A DNA stretch of 64,000 nucleotides, taken from Comamonadaceae bacterium. Lineage in GTDB: Bacteria; Pseudomonadota; Gammaproteobacteria; Burkholderiales; Burkholderiaceae_C. Where the stretch lies: NCBI GenBank assembly GCA_947476285.1, contig CANJPU010000011.1:24453-88452 (forward strand), written 5' to 3'. How positions within the stretch are numbered: position 1 is the first letter of the stretch; each line of letters begins with the position of its first letter. A model generated the notes under the pieces. The model saw only the letters and a program-made list of their open reading frames with translations, did no database searches and was not told the DNA's origin. This document shows positions 27,169 through 35,499 of the stretch, piece by piece. A program made the translations under genes and the position numbers.

Positions 27169-28131
27169 ATGCGAACACTGCTTCAACATTGCACCGCGCT
27201 CTTGCTGGCCTGTATCCCGCTGTCCGGCCTGACCCAGGCCTACCCCTCCAAACCCCTCAAACTGATCGTGCCCTACGCGGTGGGTCAGGGCACGGACATC
27301 GCGGCGCGCTATCTGGGTGATGAGATCTCCAAGGCGCTGAACCAACCCATCGTGATCGACAACCGCCCCGGCGCAGGCGGCAATCTGGGCACGCAAATCG
27401 CTGCGCGCTCGCCCGCTGATGGCTACACGCTGATGATAGGCACCAACGCCACGCATGCGGCCAACGGCTTTCTCTACACCAACCCCGGCTTCGATCCCGA
27501 GGCTGATTTTGAGCCCATCGCGATGGTCGGTATCTTGCCGCTGGTGTATGTCACCGCGCCGGGCAACCCGATCAACAACATTCAGGATTTGATTCGCGCG
27601 GCCCGCGCCAAGCCCAACGCGCTCAACACCGCCGTGTCCACCACCACATGCCGGATGGCGCATGAGCTGTTCAAGCAGCGCGGGGAAGCGCCGATGTTCC
27701 CGGTTGATTTCAAAGGCAGCGCGCAGGCCATCACCGCCTTGATAGGCGGCCACATCGAGTACATGGTGGACACCATCACCTCACTGCGCGCGCAGGTGAT
27801 GAGCGGCCAGGTCAAGGCGCTGGGCGTCACCTCAGCCGCCTCCAGCAAGCTGCTGCCGGGCGTGAAGTCGATTGCCGAGCAAGGGGTCGCCGGCTACGAA
27901 CTTGTGGGGTGGACCGTGTTCTTCGCGCCCAAGGGTCTGCCGCCCGAAGCCGCGCGCACCTTGGCCGCCGCAGTGAACAAAACTCTGGAGCGCCCAGAGG
28001 TGCAAGACAAACTCTTGCAACTGGGTATAGACCCGCTGGCTAAGACGGGCGATGAGCTCAAGCGCTTTGTCGCAACTGAAAAAGAAAAGTGGGGCCGACT
28101 GATCCACGGCGCCGGACTCAAACCAAGCTGA
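27169..28131 (+). CDS. Bug/TctC-family periplasmic solute receptor
   Basis: The 320-residue precursor has a signal peptide (MRTLLQHCTALLLACIPLSG, cleaved near LTQA) and motifs LKLIVPYAVGQGTDIAARYLG and IVIDNRPGAGGNLGTQIA. The first motif has GQGTD instead of the usual GGxxD, a mild variation in the ligand-contact loop. The following acyl-CoA dehydrogenase starts 16 bases downstream, so the two likely form an operon. Confidence 0.92.
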   Translation: MRTLLQHCTALLLACIPLSGLTQAYPSKPLKLIVPYAVGQGTDIAARYLGDEISKALNQPIVIDNRPGAGGNLGTQIAARSPADGYTLMIGTNATHAANGFLYTNPGFDPEADFEPIAMVGILPLVYVTAPGNPINNIQDLIRAARAKPNALNTAVSTTTCRMAHELFKQRGEAPMFPVDFKGSAQAITALIGGHIEYMVDTITSLRAQVMSGQVKALGVTSAASSKLLPGVKSIAEQGVAGYELVGWTVFFAPKGLPPEAARTLAAAVNKTLERPEVQDKLLQLGIDPLAKTGDELKRFVATEKEKWGRLIHGAGLKPS

Positions 28132-28147
28132 TTTTCCACACACCGAC

Positions 28148-29314
28148 ATGAATTTCGACCTGACCGACGACCAGCAATCCATACGCGATGCAATCGCATC
28201 CATCTGCGCCGACTTCGGCGATGCCTACTGGCTGAAAAAGGACAAGGAAGGCGGATTCCCGGAAGACTTCTACCGGGCCATCGCAAAAGCCGGATGGCTG
28301 GGCATTGCAATGCCCACCGAGTACGGCGGAGCGGGCCTGGGCATCATGGACGCGGCCACCATGATGGAGGCAGTGTCGGGCAGCGGCGCGGGCATGTCCG
28401 GCGCATCGGCCATTCACATGAATGTGTTTGGCCTGCATCCGGTGGTGGTGCATGCCAGCACCGAGCAGAAAAAGCGCTGGCTGCCGCCCATCATCAGCGG
28501 CGAGGCCAAAGCCTGCTTTGGCGTGACTGAGCCCAACACCGGCTTGAACACGCTGGCCCTCAAGACCATGGCGGTGCGCAAGGGCGACCACTATGTGGTG
28601 CATGGCCAGAAGGTGTGGATCTCCACCGCGCAGGTGGCCCACAAGATCTTGCTGCTGGCGCGCACCACGCCTCTCGATCAGGTCAAATCGCGCTCGCAAG
28701 GCCTCAGCCTTTTCTACACCACGCTGGACCGCAGCAAAGTGGAGGTGCGAGAGATTGACAAGCTCGGGCGCAAGGCGGTCGACTCCAACCAGCTCTTCAT
28801 CGACGGCCTGGAAATCGCCGTGGAAGACCGCATCGGCGAAGAAGGCCGAGGCTTCGAATACATCCTGCACGGCATGAACCCCGAGCGGGTGCTGCTGGCG
28901 GCGGAGGCCACCGGTCTGGGCCGCGTGGCACTGCGCAAGGCTGCGGCCTACGCCGGCGAGCGCATTGTGTTTGATCGGCCCATTGGCAAGAACCAAGGCG
29001 TGCAGCATCCGCTGGCAGAGCGCTGGGTTGATCTGGAAGCAGGCACCCTGCTCTATCAGCGCGCAGGCTGGCTCTACGACCAAGGCCGGCCCTGCGGCGC
29101 AGAGGCCAACGCGGCCAAATTCTTTTGCGCCGAAGCCGGCTTTCGCGCCTGCGAAACCGCAGTGCTCACCCATGGCGGATTTGGCTACGCCAAGGAATAT
29201 CACGTCGAGCGCTATTTCCGAGAAGCCATGCTGCCGCGCATCGCGCCTGTCTCTCCCCAGCTAATATTGAGCTTTATCGCAGAAAAAGTGCTGGGCCTGC
29301 CCAAGTCATATTGA
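28148..29314 (+). CDS. Acyl-CoA dehydrogenase
   Basis: This 388-residue flavoprotein shows MNFDLTDDQQSIRDAIASI at the N-terminus, FGVTEPNTGLNTLALKTMA near residue 125, KVWISTAQVAHKILLLAR near 157, and the C-terminal THGGFGYAKEYHVERYFREAML. The end, PRIAPVSPQLILSFIAEKVLGLP, lacks the usual catalytic-loop Glu, as in several glutaryl- or citronellyl-type dehydrogenases where another residue is used. It sits alone with a Bug receptor and is followed after 55 bases by O-acetylhomoserine sulfhydrylase. Confidence 0.9.
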   Translation: MNFDLTDDQQSIRDAIASICADFGDAYWLKKDKEGGFPEDFYRAIAKAGWLGIAMPTEYGGAGLGIMDAATMMEAVSGSGAGMSGASAIHMNVFGLHPVVVHASTEQKKRWLPPIISGEAKACFGVTEPNTGLNTLALKTMAVRKGDHYVVHGQKVWISTAQVAHKILLLARTTPLDQVKSRSQGLSLFYTTLDRSKVEVREIDKLGRKAVDSNQLFIDGLEIAVEDRIGEEGRGFEYILHGMNPERVLLAAEATGLGRVALRKAAAYAGERIVFDRPIGKNQGVQHPLAERWVDLEAGTLLYQRAGWLYDQGRPCGAEANAAKFFCAEAGFRACETAVLTHGGFGYAKEYHVERYFREAMLPRIAPVSPQLILSFIAEKVLGLPKSY

Positions 29315-29369
29315 GGCCGTTTCGCATGATCTTGCATACTCGCCACCCAACTACCTGAGGAGTCACACC

Positions 29370-30653
29370 GTGTCAGAAAACTGGAAGTTCGAAACCCAAT
29401 CCGTTCACGCCGGCTACAGCCCGGACCCAACCACCAAGGCAGTGGTGCCGCCCATCTACCAGACGGTGGCCTATGCGTTTGACAGCGCGCAGCATGGCGC
29501 CGATCTGTTTGACCTGAAGGTGGCGGGCAACATTTACACCCGCATCATGAACCCGACCCAGTCGGTGCTGGAGGCGCGGGTGGCCGCTCTGGAAGGCGGC
29601 ATTGCCGCGCTGGCACTGGCCTCGGGCCAGGCGGCCATTACCTATTCGATTCTGACCATTGCCGAGCTTGGCGACAACATTGTTTCGGCCACTGCGCTGT
29701 ATGGCGGCACCTACAACCTGTTTGCCCATACCCTGCCCCAGTACGGCATCGAGACGCGCTTTGCCAACTCAGACGACCCCAAGAGCTTTGAGGCGCTGAT
29801 CGACGACAAGACCAAGGCGCTGTATTGCGAATCACTGGGCAACCCCAGAGGCAACATCACCGACATTGCCGCGCTGGCCGAAATCGCAAACCGCCGCGGC
29901 GTGCCGCTGATCGTGGACAACACCGTGCCCAGCCCCTACCTGTGCCGCCCGATCGAGCACGGCGCGGCCATCGTGGTGCAGTCGCTCACCAAGTACCTGG
30001 GCGGACATGGCAACAGCATCGGCGGCGCGATCATCGACTCAGGTAAATTCCCCTGGGCCAATCACAAGCAACGCTTCAAGCGGCTCAATGAGCCCGACGT
30101 GAGTTACCACGGCGTGGTCTACACCGAGGCGCTGGGTCCGGCCGCCTACATTGGCCGCGCCCGCGTGGTGCCCTTGCGCAACATGGGCGCGGCCATCTCG
30201 CCCTTCAACGCATTCCTCATCTTGCAGGGCATCGAGACCCTGCCCTTGCGCATGGACCGCATCTGCGAGAACACACTGGCGGTGGCCAACTACCTGAAGC
30301 AGCATGCCAAGGTGAAGTGGGTCAACTACGCCGGCATGCCAGAGCACCCCGACCACGCCCTGGTGCAAAAGCTGATGGGTGGACGCGCCTCGGGCCTTCT
30401 GACCTTCGGTGTGCATGGCGGGCGCGCGGGCGGCGAGCGTTTTCTTGATGCGCTCAAGCTCTTCACCCGCTTGGTCAATATTGGCGACGTGCGCTCTTTG
30501 GCCACGCATCCGGCGTCCACGACGCACAGGCAACTCGCGCCCGACGAGTTGCAAAAATCAGGCGTCACGGAAGAGACCGTGCGTTTGTGCGTGGGCATCG
30601 AGCACATCGACGATCTGCGCGCCGATCTGGATCAGGCGCTGGCGGCGGCTTGA
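29370..30653 (+). CDS. metY: O-acetylhomoserine aminocarboxypropyltransferase (sulfhydrylase)
   Basis: This 427-residue PLP enzyme of the Cys/Met metabolism family should make homocysteine or methionine from O-acetylhomoserine and a sulfur donor. It has KFETQSVHAGYSPDPTTKA at the N-terminus, YTRIMNPTQSVLEARVAALEGG near residue 52, and the PLP lysine in VVQSLTKYLGGHGNSIGG near residue 208, with SLATHPASTTH near 377. The start is GTG at 29370 behind TGAGGAG. Length matches the MetY branch rather than the shorter cystathionine synthases. It may be unrelated to the surrounding catabolic genes. Confidence 0.9.
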   Translation: MSENWKFETQSVHAGYSPDPTTKAVVPPIYQTVAYAFDSAQHGADLFDLKVAGNIYTRIMNPTQSVLEARVAALEGGIAALALASGQAAITYSILTIAELGDNIVSATALYGGTYNLFAHTLPQYGIETRFANSDDPKSFEALIDDKTKALYCESLGNPRGNITDIAALAEIANRRGVPLIVDNTVPSPYLCRPIEHGAAIVVQSLTKYLGGHGNSIGGAIIDSGKFPWANHKQRFKRLNEPDVSYHGVVYTEALGPAAYIGRARVVPLRNMGAAISPFNAFLILQGIETLPLRMDRICENTLAVANYLKQHAKVKWVNYAGMPEHPDHALVQKLMGGRASGLLTFGVHGGRAGGERFLDALKLFTRLVNIGDVRSLATHPASTTHRQLAPDELQKSGVTEETVRLCVGIEHIDDLRADLDQALAAA

Positions 30654-30670
30654 ACGCGGACTGATTGGCC

Positions 30671-30696
30671 GCCTGAGCCGACGGGTCAGCTCAGGC
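30671..30696. terminator. Hairpin after metY
   Basis: GCCTGAGC (30671-30678) and GCTCAGGC (30689-30696) form a perfect 8-bp stem with a 10-base loop, 18 bases after the metY-like stop and overlapping the 3' end of the convergent remnant. There is no T-run on either side, so an intrinsic terminator is possible but not certain. Confidence 0.4.
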
Positions 30697-30835
30697 AGGC
30701 CCCGGCCTGGGTCAGCAGCTCGCGAAGCGCCGCGATGTTCACCGTGCGCACATCGCAGCGCGGCCCGGGGTGCAATGCTGCCAAGGCGGCTGCCGTCCCC
30801 GCTGCCTGGCCCACGGCCATTGAGATCGGGGGTTG
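30686..30835 (-). pseudogene. 3' remnant of an FAD-dependent oxidoreductase
   Basis: The last part of this minus-strand frame reads SMAVGQAAGTAAALAAL, then VNIAALRELLTQAGACL and a stop, matching the C-terminus of the FAD-dependent oxidoreductase family that ends with an AAGTAAAL FAD-contact helix and a Leu-rich tail. Upstream of about 30835 the translation loses any similarity and no start or FAD-binding N-terminus is found. The gene was evidently cut by a rearrangement next to the small gene at 30876. Confidence 0.7.
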
Positions 30836-30875
30836 AACCACAAACCGCCGAAATTTCCGTCGGCTGCCCTGACTA

Positions 30876-31256
30876 TCACCCAGTAAGCTGTTTGATGCGC
30901 TCGACCAGGCGGCCGAAAGCCTCATTCACATATTCCAGCACCTTGGGTTCTGCTCCCTGCGTGCGCATCGAGTCTTTGAATGCGTCCAAGTCGGACAGCC
31001 ATTGCCGACGCAGGTGGCCCAGCTCGTCGAGCTGGGGCCGAAACACTTGCAGATCACCGCTCGCACGAAACGCCTGGTAGCCGCGCTCAGGCGTGGCCGC
31101 CGTGGTCAGCAGTTGCGCGCCCATTTGCTTGTGCTGTTCGGAGAACTCGGCCATGCCGTCATAGGGCCGTGATGCCTTGCGGCGCTCGGCTTCGGATGCA
31201 TCTTCCATGATTCGGGCATAGTTGTAGAACCCTGGCAACTCACGGGACAACGCCAT
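30876..31256 (-). CDS. Hypothetical helical protein
   Basis: This 126-residue protein (MALSRELPGFYNYARIMED...) is predicted helical and charged, rich in Glu, Lys and Gln, with no transmembrane segment. I do not recognise a family. It has no obvious ribosome binding site, lies between two decayed genes and may itself be the tail of a longer broken protein. Its composition is coding-like, with an uninterrupted frame and sensible hydrophobic periodicity. Confidence 0.45.
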   Translation of the reverse strand: MALSRELPGFYNYARIMEDASEAERRKASRPYDGMAEFSEQHKQMGAQLLTTAATPERGYQAFRASGDLQVFRPQLDELGHLRRQWLSDLDAFKDSMRTQGAEPKVLEYVNEAFGRLVERIKQLTG

Positions 31257-31280
31257 GAGCTGCTAGTGGGATGTGCCGAA

Positions 31281-31418
31281 CTAAATCCTGTGCAGGTCAG
31301 GCCCGTACCCAATCATGCGATTGACGACGGCATGGGTTTTGCTGACGCCCTGGGCGGCAAGCTGTTGCATGTGCTGGTCGATCTTCGCGGCCAGTCGTCG
31401 GAATTCGTTCATGCTCAT
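31281..31418 (-). CDS. Small hypothetical protein
   Basis: A 45-residue frame starts MSMNEFRRLAAKIDQHM and ends GYGPDLHRI, with an amphipathic helix-like centre containing VSKTHAVVNRMI. It lies directly between the VapC-like toxin gene and the hypothetical gene at 30876 on the same strand, 5 bases after the toxin stop. No family is recognised and the ribosome binding site is weak, so it may be a fragment. Confidence 0.35.
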   Translation of the reverse strand: MSMNEFRRLAAKIDQHMQQLAAQGVSKTHAVVNRMIGYGPDLHRI

Positions 31419-31423
31419 GTCCG

Positions 31424-31819
31424 TCACAAAAGGAGTGTTGATTGTCCTTGAGCCGAGAGAAGCGCCACCGCCTTCTTGTCGAAGGAAACGAAGGTTTCCC
31501 CGCCAAGCCAATTGCCCTCGTAGGCAATGACGCCATCGGCAAAATCTCCGCCCGCGTCGAGCACTAGCAAGCCAGCCTCTACGGCTGGCCGGTTCACCTC
31601 CACGTTCGCAGCGGCAAGTAGTGCCCGGATCGCGTTGGCCGCGTCGGCTTGCTGGAAGCCATATACCCGGAGCAGCACCCAAACAAATTCGCATAGGCAC
31701 GGCAACGCGACCGCGATCAACTCGGCGTCGGTCAAGATCGTGCCGGCAACATCCGCTTGTGCGGGATCGTCGCGCACAACAGCGCGCACAAGAACATTGG
31801 TATCGACTGCGACCTTCAT
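31424..31819 (-). CDS. PIN-domain toxin (VapC-like)
   Basis: This 131-residue protein starts MKVAVDTNVLVRAVVRDD, the classic first acidic residue of a PIN-domain RNase, with further acids in LCEFVWVL (near residue 44), GGDFADGVIA (near 96) and FVSFDKKAV (near 117). VapC toxins cleave RNA and are held inactive by their antitoxin. The start at 31819 overlaps the antitoxin stop by 4 bases; a slightly earlier ATG is less likely. The pair lies divergent to a Tn3-type resolvase remnant, an arrangement known for Tn3-family passenger modules. Confidence 0.88.
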   Translation of the reverse strand: MKVAVDTNVLVRAVVRDDPAQADVAGTILTDAELIAVALPCLCEFVWVLLRVYGFQQADAANAIRALLAAANVEVNRPAVEAGLLVLDAGGDFADGVIAYEGNWLGGETFVSFDKKAVALLSAQGQSTLLL

Positions 31820-32067
31820 TTCTTGCCTGCCCATCCGAGCGCTGTCGCCTCGTTGATTTCTTCGATGGTGGCTACCTTCGCTGTCCTGCCCGCGAGTAGG
31901 CCGACGAAGCTGGATATCGTCCCAGCGGGCCGCGCCGCCTTGAGTAGGCCCCGACCATCAGGCAGTAAGTCCAGCTCGATCTTGTCGCCTGGCCTGATGC
32001 CGAGGTGTTGCAGTACGTCCTTCCGAAACGTCACTTGTCCCCTTGTGGTGACGGTCAATGTGGTCAT
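31816..32067 (-). CDS. AbrB-like antitoxin (VapB-like)
   Basis: The 83-residue protein has a SpoVT/AbrB swapped-hairpin DNA-binding domain (MTTLTVTTRGQVTFRKDVLQ, LGIRPGDKIELDLLPDG) and a C-terminal tail (VATIEEINEATALGWAGKK) of the type that wraps a PIN toxin. It is upstream of the toxin, as usual for TA pairs, and should repress its own promoter. A dyad at 32128-32148 lies upstream. Confidence 0.88.
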   Translation of the reverse strand: MTTLTVTTRGQVTFRKDVLQHLGIRPGDKIELDLLPDGRGLLKAARPAGTISSFVGLLAGRTAKVATIEEINEATALGWAGKK

Positions 32068-32127
32068 GGTGTTGCGCCCTCGCAAGGTTGATGTCCTACA
32101 GAGTAATGCAAAAACACCTTACCGTCA

Positions 32128-32148
32128 ATGTCCGTCAAACGAACATTA
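32128..32148. promoter_or_regulatory. Dyad between VapB gene and resolvase remnant (res or operator)
   Basis: AATGTCCG-N5-CGAACATT is a near-perfect 8-bp inverted repeat (one mismatch) in the gap between the antitoxin start and the truncated resolvase. In Tn3-family elements the gap between divergent TA and resolvase genes holds the res site; this repeat could be a res subsite or the antitoxin operator. Confidence 0.4.
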
Positions 32149-32206
32149 GTCGGCCCAGTTGGACGGTGTCCGAAAATTCACTTCGATAGGCGAGATGGAA
32201 GCGTGA

Positions 32207-32524
32207 GGCGTTGGCTTGCGTTCGCTCGCGGAAGCAATCGACACCACCACGTCAGGCGGGCGGCTCATTTTCCACGTGTTCGGTGCGCTGGGTCAGTTCG
32301 AGCGCGACTTGATCTGCGAGCGCACCAAGGCTGGGTTGACAGCTGCTGCCGCTCGCCGGCGAAAAGGCGGGCGCAAGCCGGTTATTACCGCTGACAAATT
32401 GCAGCAGGCGCGTAAACACATCGCCAACGGGCTAAACGCTCGGGAAGCCGCTACACGGCTCAAGGTGAGCAAAACGGCGCTGTACACCGCACTGAAATCT
32501 GCCCACGCGGTGGCACCGCAATGA
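32207..32524 (+). pseudogene. Tn3-family serine resolvase, 5'-truncated
   Basis: The frame from GVGLRSLAEAIDTTTSGG through IFHVFGALGQFERDLICERT and the C-terminal helix-turn-helix (ITADKLQQARKHIANGLNAREAATRLKVS in part) is the distal half of a TnpR-type serine recombinase. An in-frame TGA at 32204-32206 and the lack of the catalytic Ser N-terminal domain show the 5' part has been lost. The stop overlaps the transposase start by ATGA, the natural tnpR-tnpA organisation. Confidence 0.85.
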
Positions 32525-33210
32525 CCGCCAAGAGCGAGCGCTTGAGCGTCTTGTCGGACGCCGAGCAAGAGGCCCTGTACGGTGTACCTAACTTCGACGA
32601 GGGCCGGCAACTGGAATACCTCGCTCTATCAGAGGCTGAGCTGGCGTTGGTCAATAGCCTCCCCGGCCTGCATGCCCAGGTGCATTGCATTCTGCAAATT
32701 GGCTACTTCAAGGCCAAGCGCGCCTTCTTCGCGTTCGACTGGGATGAGGTGGCTGAGGACTACGCCTTCGTCACTAGCCGGTATTTCCAAGACCAGGCGG
32801 TGGCGCTGCTGCCCATCTCCAAGCACGAACGCTATGCCCAGCGTGACGGTATCACAGCACTGGCCGGGTACCCATCCTGGTCTTCGGCCAGTCTGCTCTG
32901 GCTTGCTCGATGGCCTGTTGGACGAACCGCTCAAGGCGGCATTGGCGCAGTTGCTGGTGCATGAAGACACCCTCTCCGATCTGGCTGTCCTCAAGCAGGA
33001 TCCCAAGAACTTTGGCCACCAGCACATGAACCGCGAGCGCGACAAACGCGAAATGCTGGCACCACTGCACCACACCGCCAAAGAGCTACCGCCGCGCCTA
33101 GAAATCTCCCGGCAAAACCTGCTGCACTACGCCAGCCTTGTGAACTACGACACCGTGTTTGACCTGCGCCGCCTAAAGCCAGAGCAAGCTCGTCTGTGCC
33201 TGCTGTGCTT
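32521..33210 (+). pseudogene. Tn3-family transposase TnpA, 5' part, frameshifted
   Basis: The first frame (MTAKSERLSVLSDAEQEALYG, FDEGRQLEYLALSEAELALV, IGYFKAKRAFFAFDWDEV, TSRYFQDQAV) is the N-terminal domain of Tn3-family TnpA. After about 32880 the coding moves to another frame: LLDEPLKAALAQLLVHEDTL, KQDPKNFGHQHMNRERDKRE, LLHYASLVNYDTVFDLRRLK, QARLCLLCF. Residues appear missing at the shift. The segment stops at the left repeat of the 255-bp element at 33211. The gene is not functional. Confidence 0.85.
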
Positions 33211-33465
33211 TGCCTAGCCCGCATATTTCACCAGGTCGGCTTGTTTCAGCAAGCATCACCAATGGAAACAATGATTTGTAGCCTTGACGGGAAAATCCAG
33301 TTTGGATTGAGCGCCTACGCGGGTGTCTGCGGGCCATGCGGTGGCCATTTTGGGCTCAACTCCTCGCCAAGGCCTACGGGCCTTGGCTGCGGCCGTCTCG
33401 CCCAAACTGACCACCGCCTGACCCACAGCCATGCCGCGTCCCTGGTGAAATATGCGGGCTAGGCA
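33211..33465. mobile_element. 255-bp MITE-like element with perfect 25-bp terminal inverted repeats
   Basis: Bases 33211-33235 (beginning TGCCTAGCCCGCATATTTCA) and 33441-33465 are exact reverse complements over 25 positions. The 205-base interior has no credible coding frame. The element splits the decayed Tn3 transposase, so it inserted into, or was involved in deletion of, that gene. Size, repeats and lack of a transposase fit a non-autonomous miniature element mobilised in trans; I could not define a target-site duplication because flanking transposase sequence is also deleted. Confidence 0.75.
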
Positions 33466-33675
33466 CCTTTTTGCTGGACAGTGATGATGCCGGTAACCCA
33501 GGTGGCCCTCAACGATGCACGCTATGAATTCTGGCTGTACCACCAGCTTGCCAAACGCTTGCGCACCGGCGATATCTACATAGACGACAGCTTGCAGCAC
33601 CGCCGCTTGGCCGACGAGTCGGTACCGCCGGACCAATGCGCCCCGCTCTTGGCGCAAATGGATTCCGACATTGCC
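33466..33675 (+). pseudogene. Tn3-family transposase TnpA, internal fragment
   Basis: To the right of the miniature element the frame reads VALNDARYEFWLYHQLAKRL, then DIYIDDSLQHRRLADESV and LLAQMDSDI, a later internal segment of Tn3-family TnpA. Roughly 200 residues expected between this and the left fragment are absent, as are the catalytic DDE domain and the C-terminus. The frame fuses at about 33675 to sequence belonging to a Bug gene remnant on the other strand, marking a deletion junction. Confidence 0.75.
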
Positions 33676-34046
33676 TGGCCACCTTGATGCCGCGTGCCTT
33701 GATCACACTGGCATAGCGGTCATGCTCGGCCTTGAGGTAACGGGCGGTCGCGTCCCGGCTCATGGGCATGGGTGTCACGGCCAGCGCCGCAAAGCGCGTG
33801 CGCACCTGCTCGGATGCCAAGGCCTTGCCCAGCAAGGCCTCCAGTCTGGCGAGCCCTTCGGCCGGTATCGTGCCCTTGGGCGCCACCAGCGCAGCCCGGC
33901 CTTGCACCTCAAGGCTGACCAGATCCAGTGAGCGAAATGTCGGCACGCCGGGCAAGTCGGCTTGGGGCTGCGGTGATGAAACCGCCAGCGCCCGCAAGCG
34001 GCCCGACCAGAATGGCGCGACGGGCGGGGGCTTGGGTGCTGGGGTT
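33676..34046 (-). pseudogene. Bug/TctC receptor, 3' remnant
   Basis: The minus-strand frame reads FWSGRLRALAVSSPQPQADLPGVPTFRSL, ALVAPKGTIPAEGLARLEALLGKAL and RYLKAEHDRYASVIKARGIKVA (each in part), the C-terminal third of a Bug receptor. It begins right after an in-frame TGA at about 34046, just downstream of the LDH2 gene, and its end is lost at the junction with the Tn3 remnant. Signal peptide and N-terminal lobe are missing. Confidence 0.8.
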
Positions 34047-34051
34047 CATAT

Positions 34052-35122
34052 CTACTTTTCCTTGGGGCGCTGCACAGGATGCCCAGGCTGTGGGCTGCGT
34101 GCAATGGGGTTTGCGCCATCCATCACGCCAAGGCCTTCCAGGCTGCGAAGAATGTGCCGATCAATCCAAATCCCGGCGCTGCGATTGCGCTCGCGTTCGC
34201 GAAACGAGCGCTCTGAGGGGATGCGGATCTCGTCCACCTCCGCAAGGCGCGGCGTGGCCTTGACGCGATCGATCATCTGGGAGAGTTCGGCCTTGAATTC
34301 ATCCAGGGGTATGAGCAGATCGGGTTTGAAGGCGATGATCAGATAACCATAGTCTTTTGCCTCGTTCAGCCCAGAGCCGGCCAGAATGCCCAGGGCCTTC
34401 ATCGCCAGGGCCAGTGCAAAGCCTTTGTGCCCGGCCAGTGGCAGGATGGAGCCCTCGCGGGCCTGCGCTGCGTCGCGCGTGGGCTGGCCATGGCGGTCGA
34501 TGGCCACGCCTTCTGGCAAGAGCCGATTGCTGCGGATGTACAGGCCCAGCTCGGTGGCCATGAAAGCTGAGGTGCCCATGTCGATGATGAGTGGGTTAGG
34601 CTCACCCGGAAATCCGAAGGCGATAGGGTTGGTGCCCACGGCAGGACGCGCGCCGCCGTGCGGTGCCACCAGGCTGGCCGAGCTGACGGTGTGAATCGCC
34701 ACCAGGCCAGCGCGCGCAATTTGCTCCACATAGAAGGCGCTGCGGCCGCTCATCCAGCTATTGGTTAAGCCCACCAGCGCAAAGCCCATGGCCTGCGCCT
34801 TGTTGATGGCCACCTGGGTCGCATGAAACATGCTGACCATACCCACGTGGTTGCCGCCATCGAGCAGCGCCGAAACCGGCGTGTCTTTCAGCGTGCGAAT
34901 GGGCGTGGTGGGCAGGCGGGCCTTGGCAGCCTGGGCGATTTCAAGAATCTTGGGCAGGCCCGAATACTCATAGCCGCACAGCGCGGCATCGAGCAGATGG
35001 TCGCTGACGATGGCGGCGTTCTCGGCGCTGTAGCCGATGCGCAGCAGCACGGCATGCGATAAGTTCCATGCCTCTTGCGTGGCCAGGTGCATGCGCTCAT
35101 CAGGCACGGCGCCCTGCTTCAA
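34052..35122 (-). CDS. Malate/L-lactate dehydrogenase family (LDH2) oxidoreductase
   Basis: This 356-residue protein is a non-Rossmann NAD(P)-dependent 2-hydroxyacid or imine oxidoreductase of the LDH2/MDG2 family. Typical segments are VGLTNSWMSGRSAFYVEQIA near residue 118, VGTNPIAFGFPGEPNPLIIDMGTS near 162 and PLAGHKGFALALAMK near 227. The start is a TTG at 35122 overlapping the AtuA-like small gene stop (TTGA), backed by a GGGAG site 8 bases upstream. It is last in the five-gene operon that begins with the amidohydrolase at 38748; the reduction or oxidation of a 2-oxo/2-hydroxy acid intermediate is inferred. Confidence 0.9.
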   Translation of the reverse strand: MKQGAVPDERMHLATQEAWNLSHAVLLRIGYSAENAAIVSDHLLDAALCGYEYSGLPKILEIAQAAKARLPTTPIRTLKDTPVSALLDGGNHVGMVSMFHATQVAINKAQAMGFALVGLTNSWMSGRSAFYVEQIARAGLVAIHTVSSASLVAPHGGARPAVGTNPIAFGFPGEPNPLIIDMGTSAFMATELGLYIRSNRLLPEGVAIDRHGQPTRDAAQAREGSILPLAGHKGFALALAMKALGILAGSGLNEAKDYGYLIIAFKPDLLIPLDEFKAELSQMIDRVKATPRLAEVDEIRIPSERSFRERERNRSAGIWIDRHILRSLEGLGVMDGANPIARSPQPGHPVQRPKEK

Positions 35123-35499
35123 CTGGTTCGCTCCCTTGCGATCGGCTTGCGCCCGGCAGCGGACAGCAGCAGCGCATTGGCGTCGTCCACTTCGATTGGC
35201 ATTGTCAGGATGAGCGCCGAATACGACTTGCCATGCGGGTCCAATGACAGCGAACGGGTGACGCCGCCGCCCAGGGATTGTTCCATCACCAAATTGATGG
35301 CCGAGAAACGCGGCAGCTCATAGCGGGTGATTGGCCCCTTGACCAGGCTGCGAAAATGCGCGCGCACCCGATCGACGGTGACCTGCGAGACGATCAGCGA
35401 ATAAAACTCTGGGCGGTAGGCGATGACGCCGATGTTGCTGGTGTCGCCCTTGTCGCCAGAGCGCGCATGGGCCAGCTCGCGAAGGTAGTAGGAAGGCAT
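35119..35499 (-). CDS. AtuA-associated ferredoxin-like fold protein
   Basis: The 126-residue protein starts MPSYYLRELAHARSGDKGDT and continues NIGVIAYRPEFYSLI, matching the domain found at the C-terminus of AtuA/DUF1446 proteins or encoded as a separate small gene. The LINE of RSGDKGDTSN is the conserved signature. It starts by a 1-base TGATG overlap with the AtuA gene stop, so the two are translationally coupled and probably form a complex. The function is not established for the family. Confidence 0.85.
   Translation of the reverse strand: MPSYYLRELAHARSGDKGDTSNIGVIAYRPEFYSLIVSQVTVDRVRAHFRSLVKGPITRYELPRFSAINLVMEQSLGGGVTRSLSLDPHGKSYSALILTMPIEVDDANALLLSAAGRKPIARERTS

Noticed and set aside
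32128..32394. Plus-strand frame starting MSVKRTL as a resolvase start
   Set aside because: It is out of frame with the conserved resolvase sequence beginning at 32207; the real resolvase N-terminus is missing.
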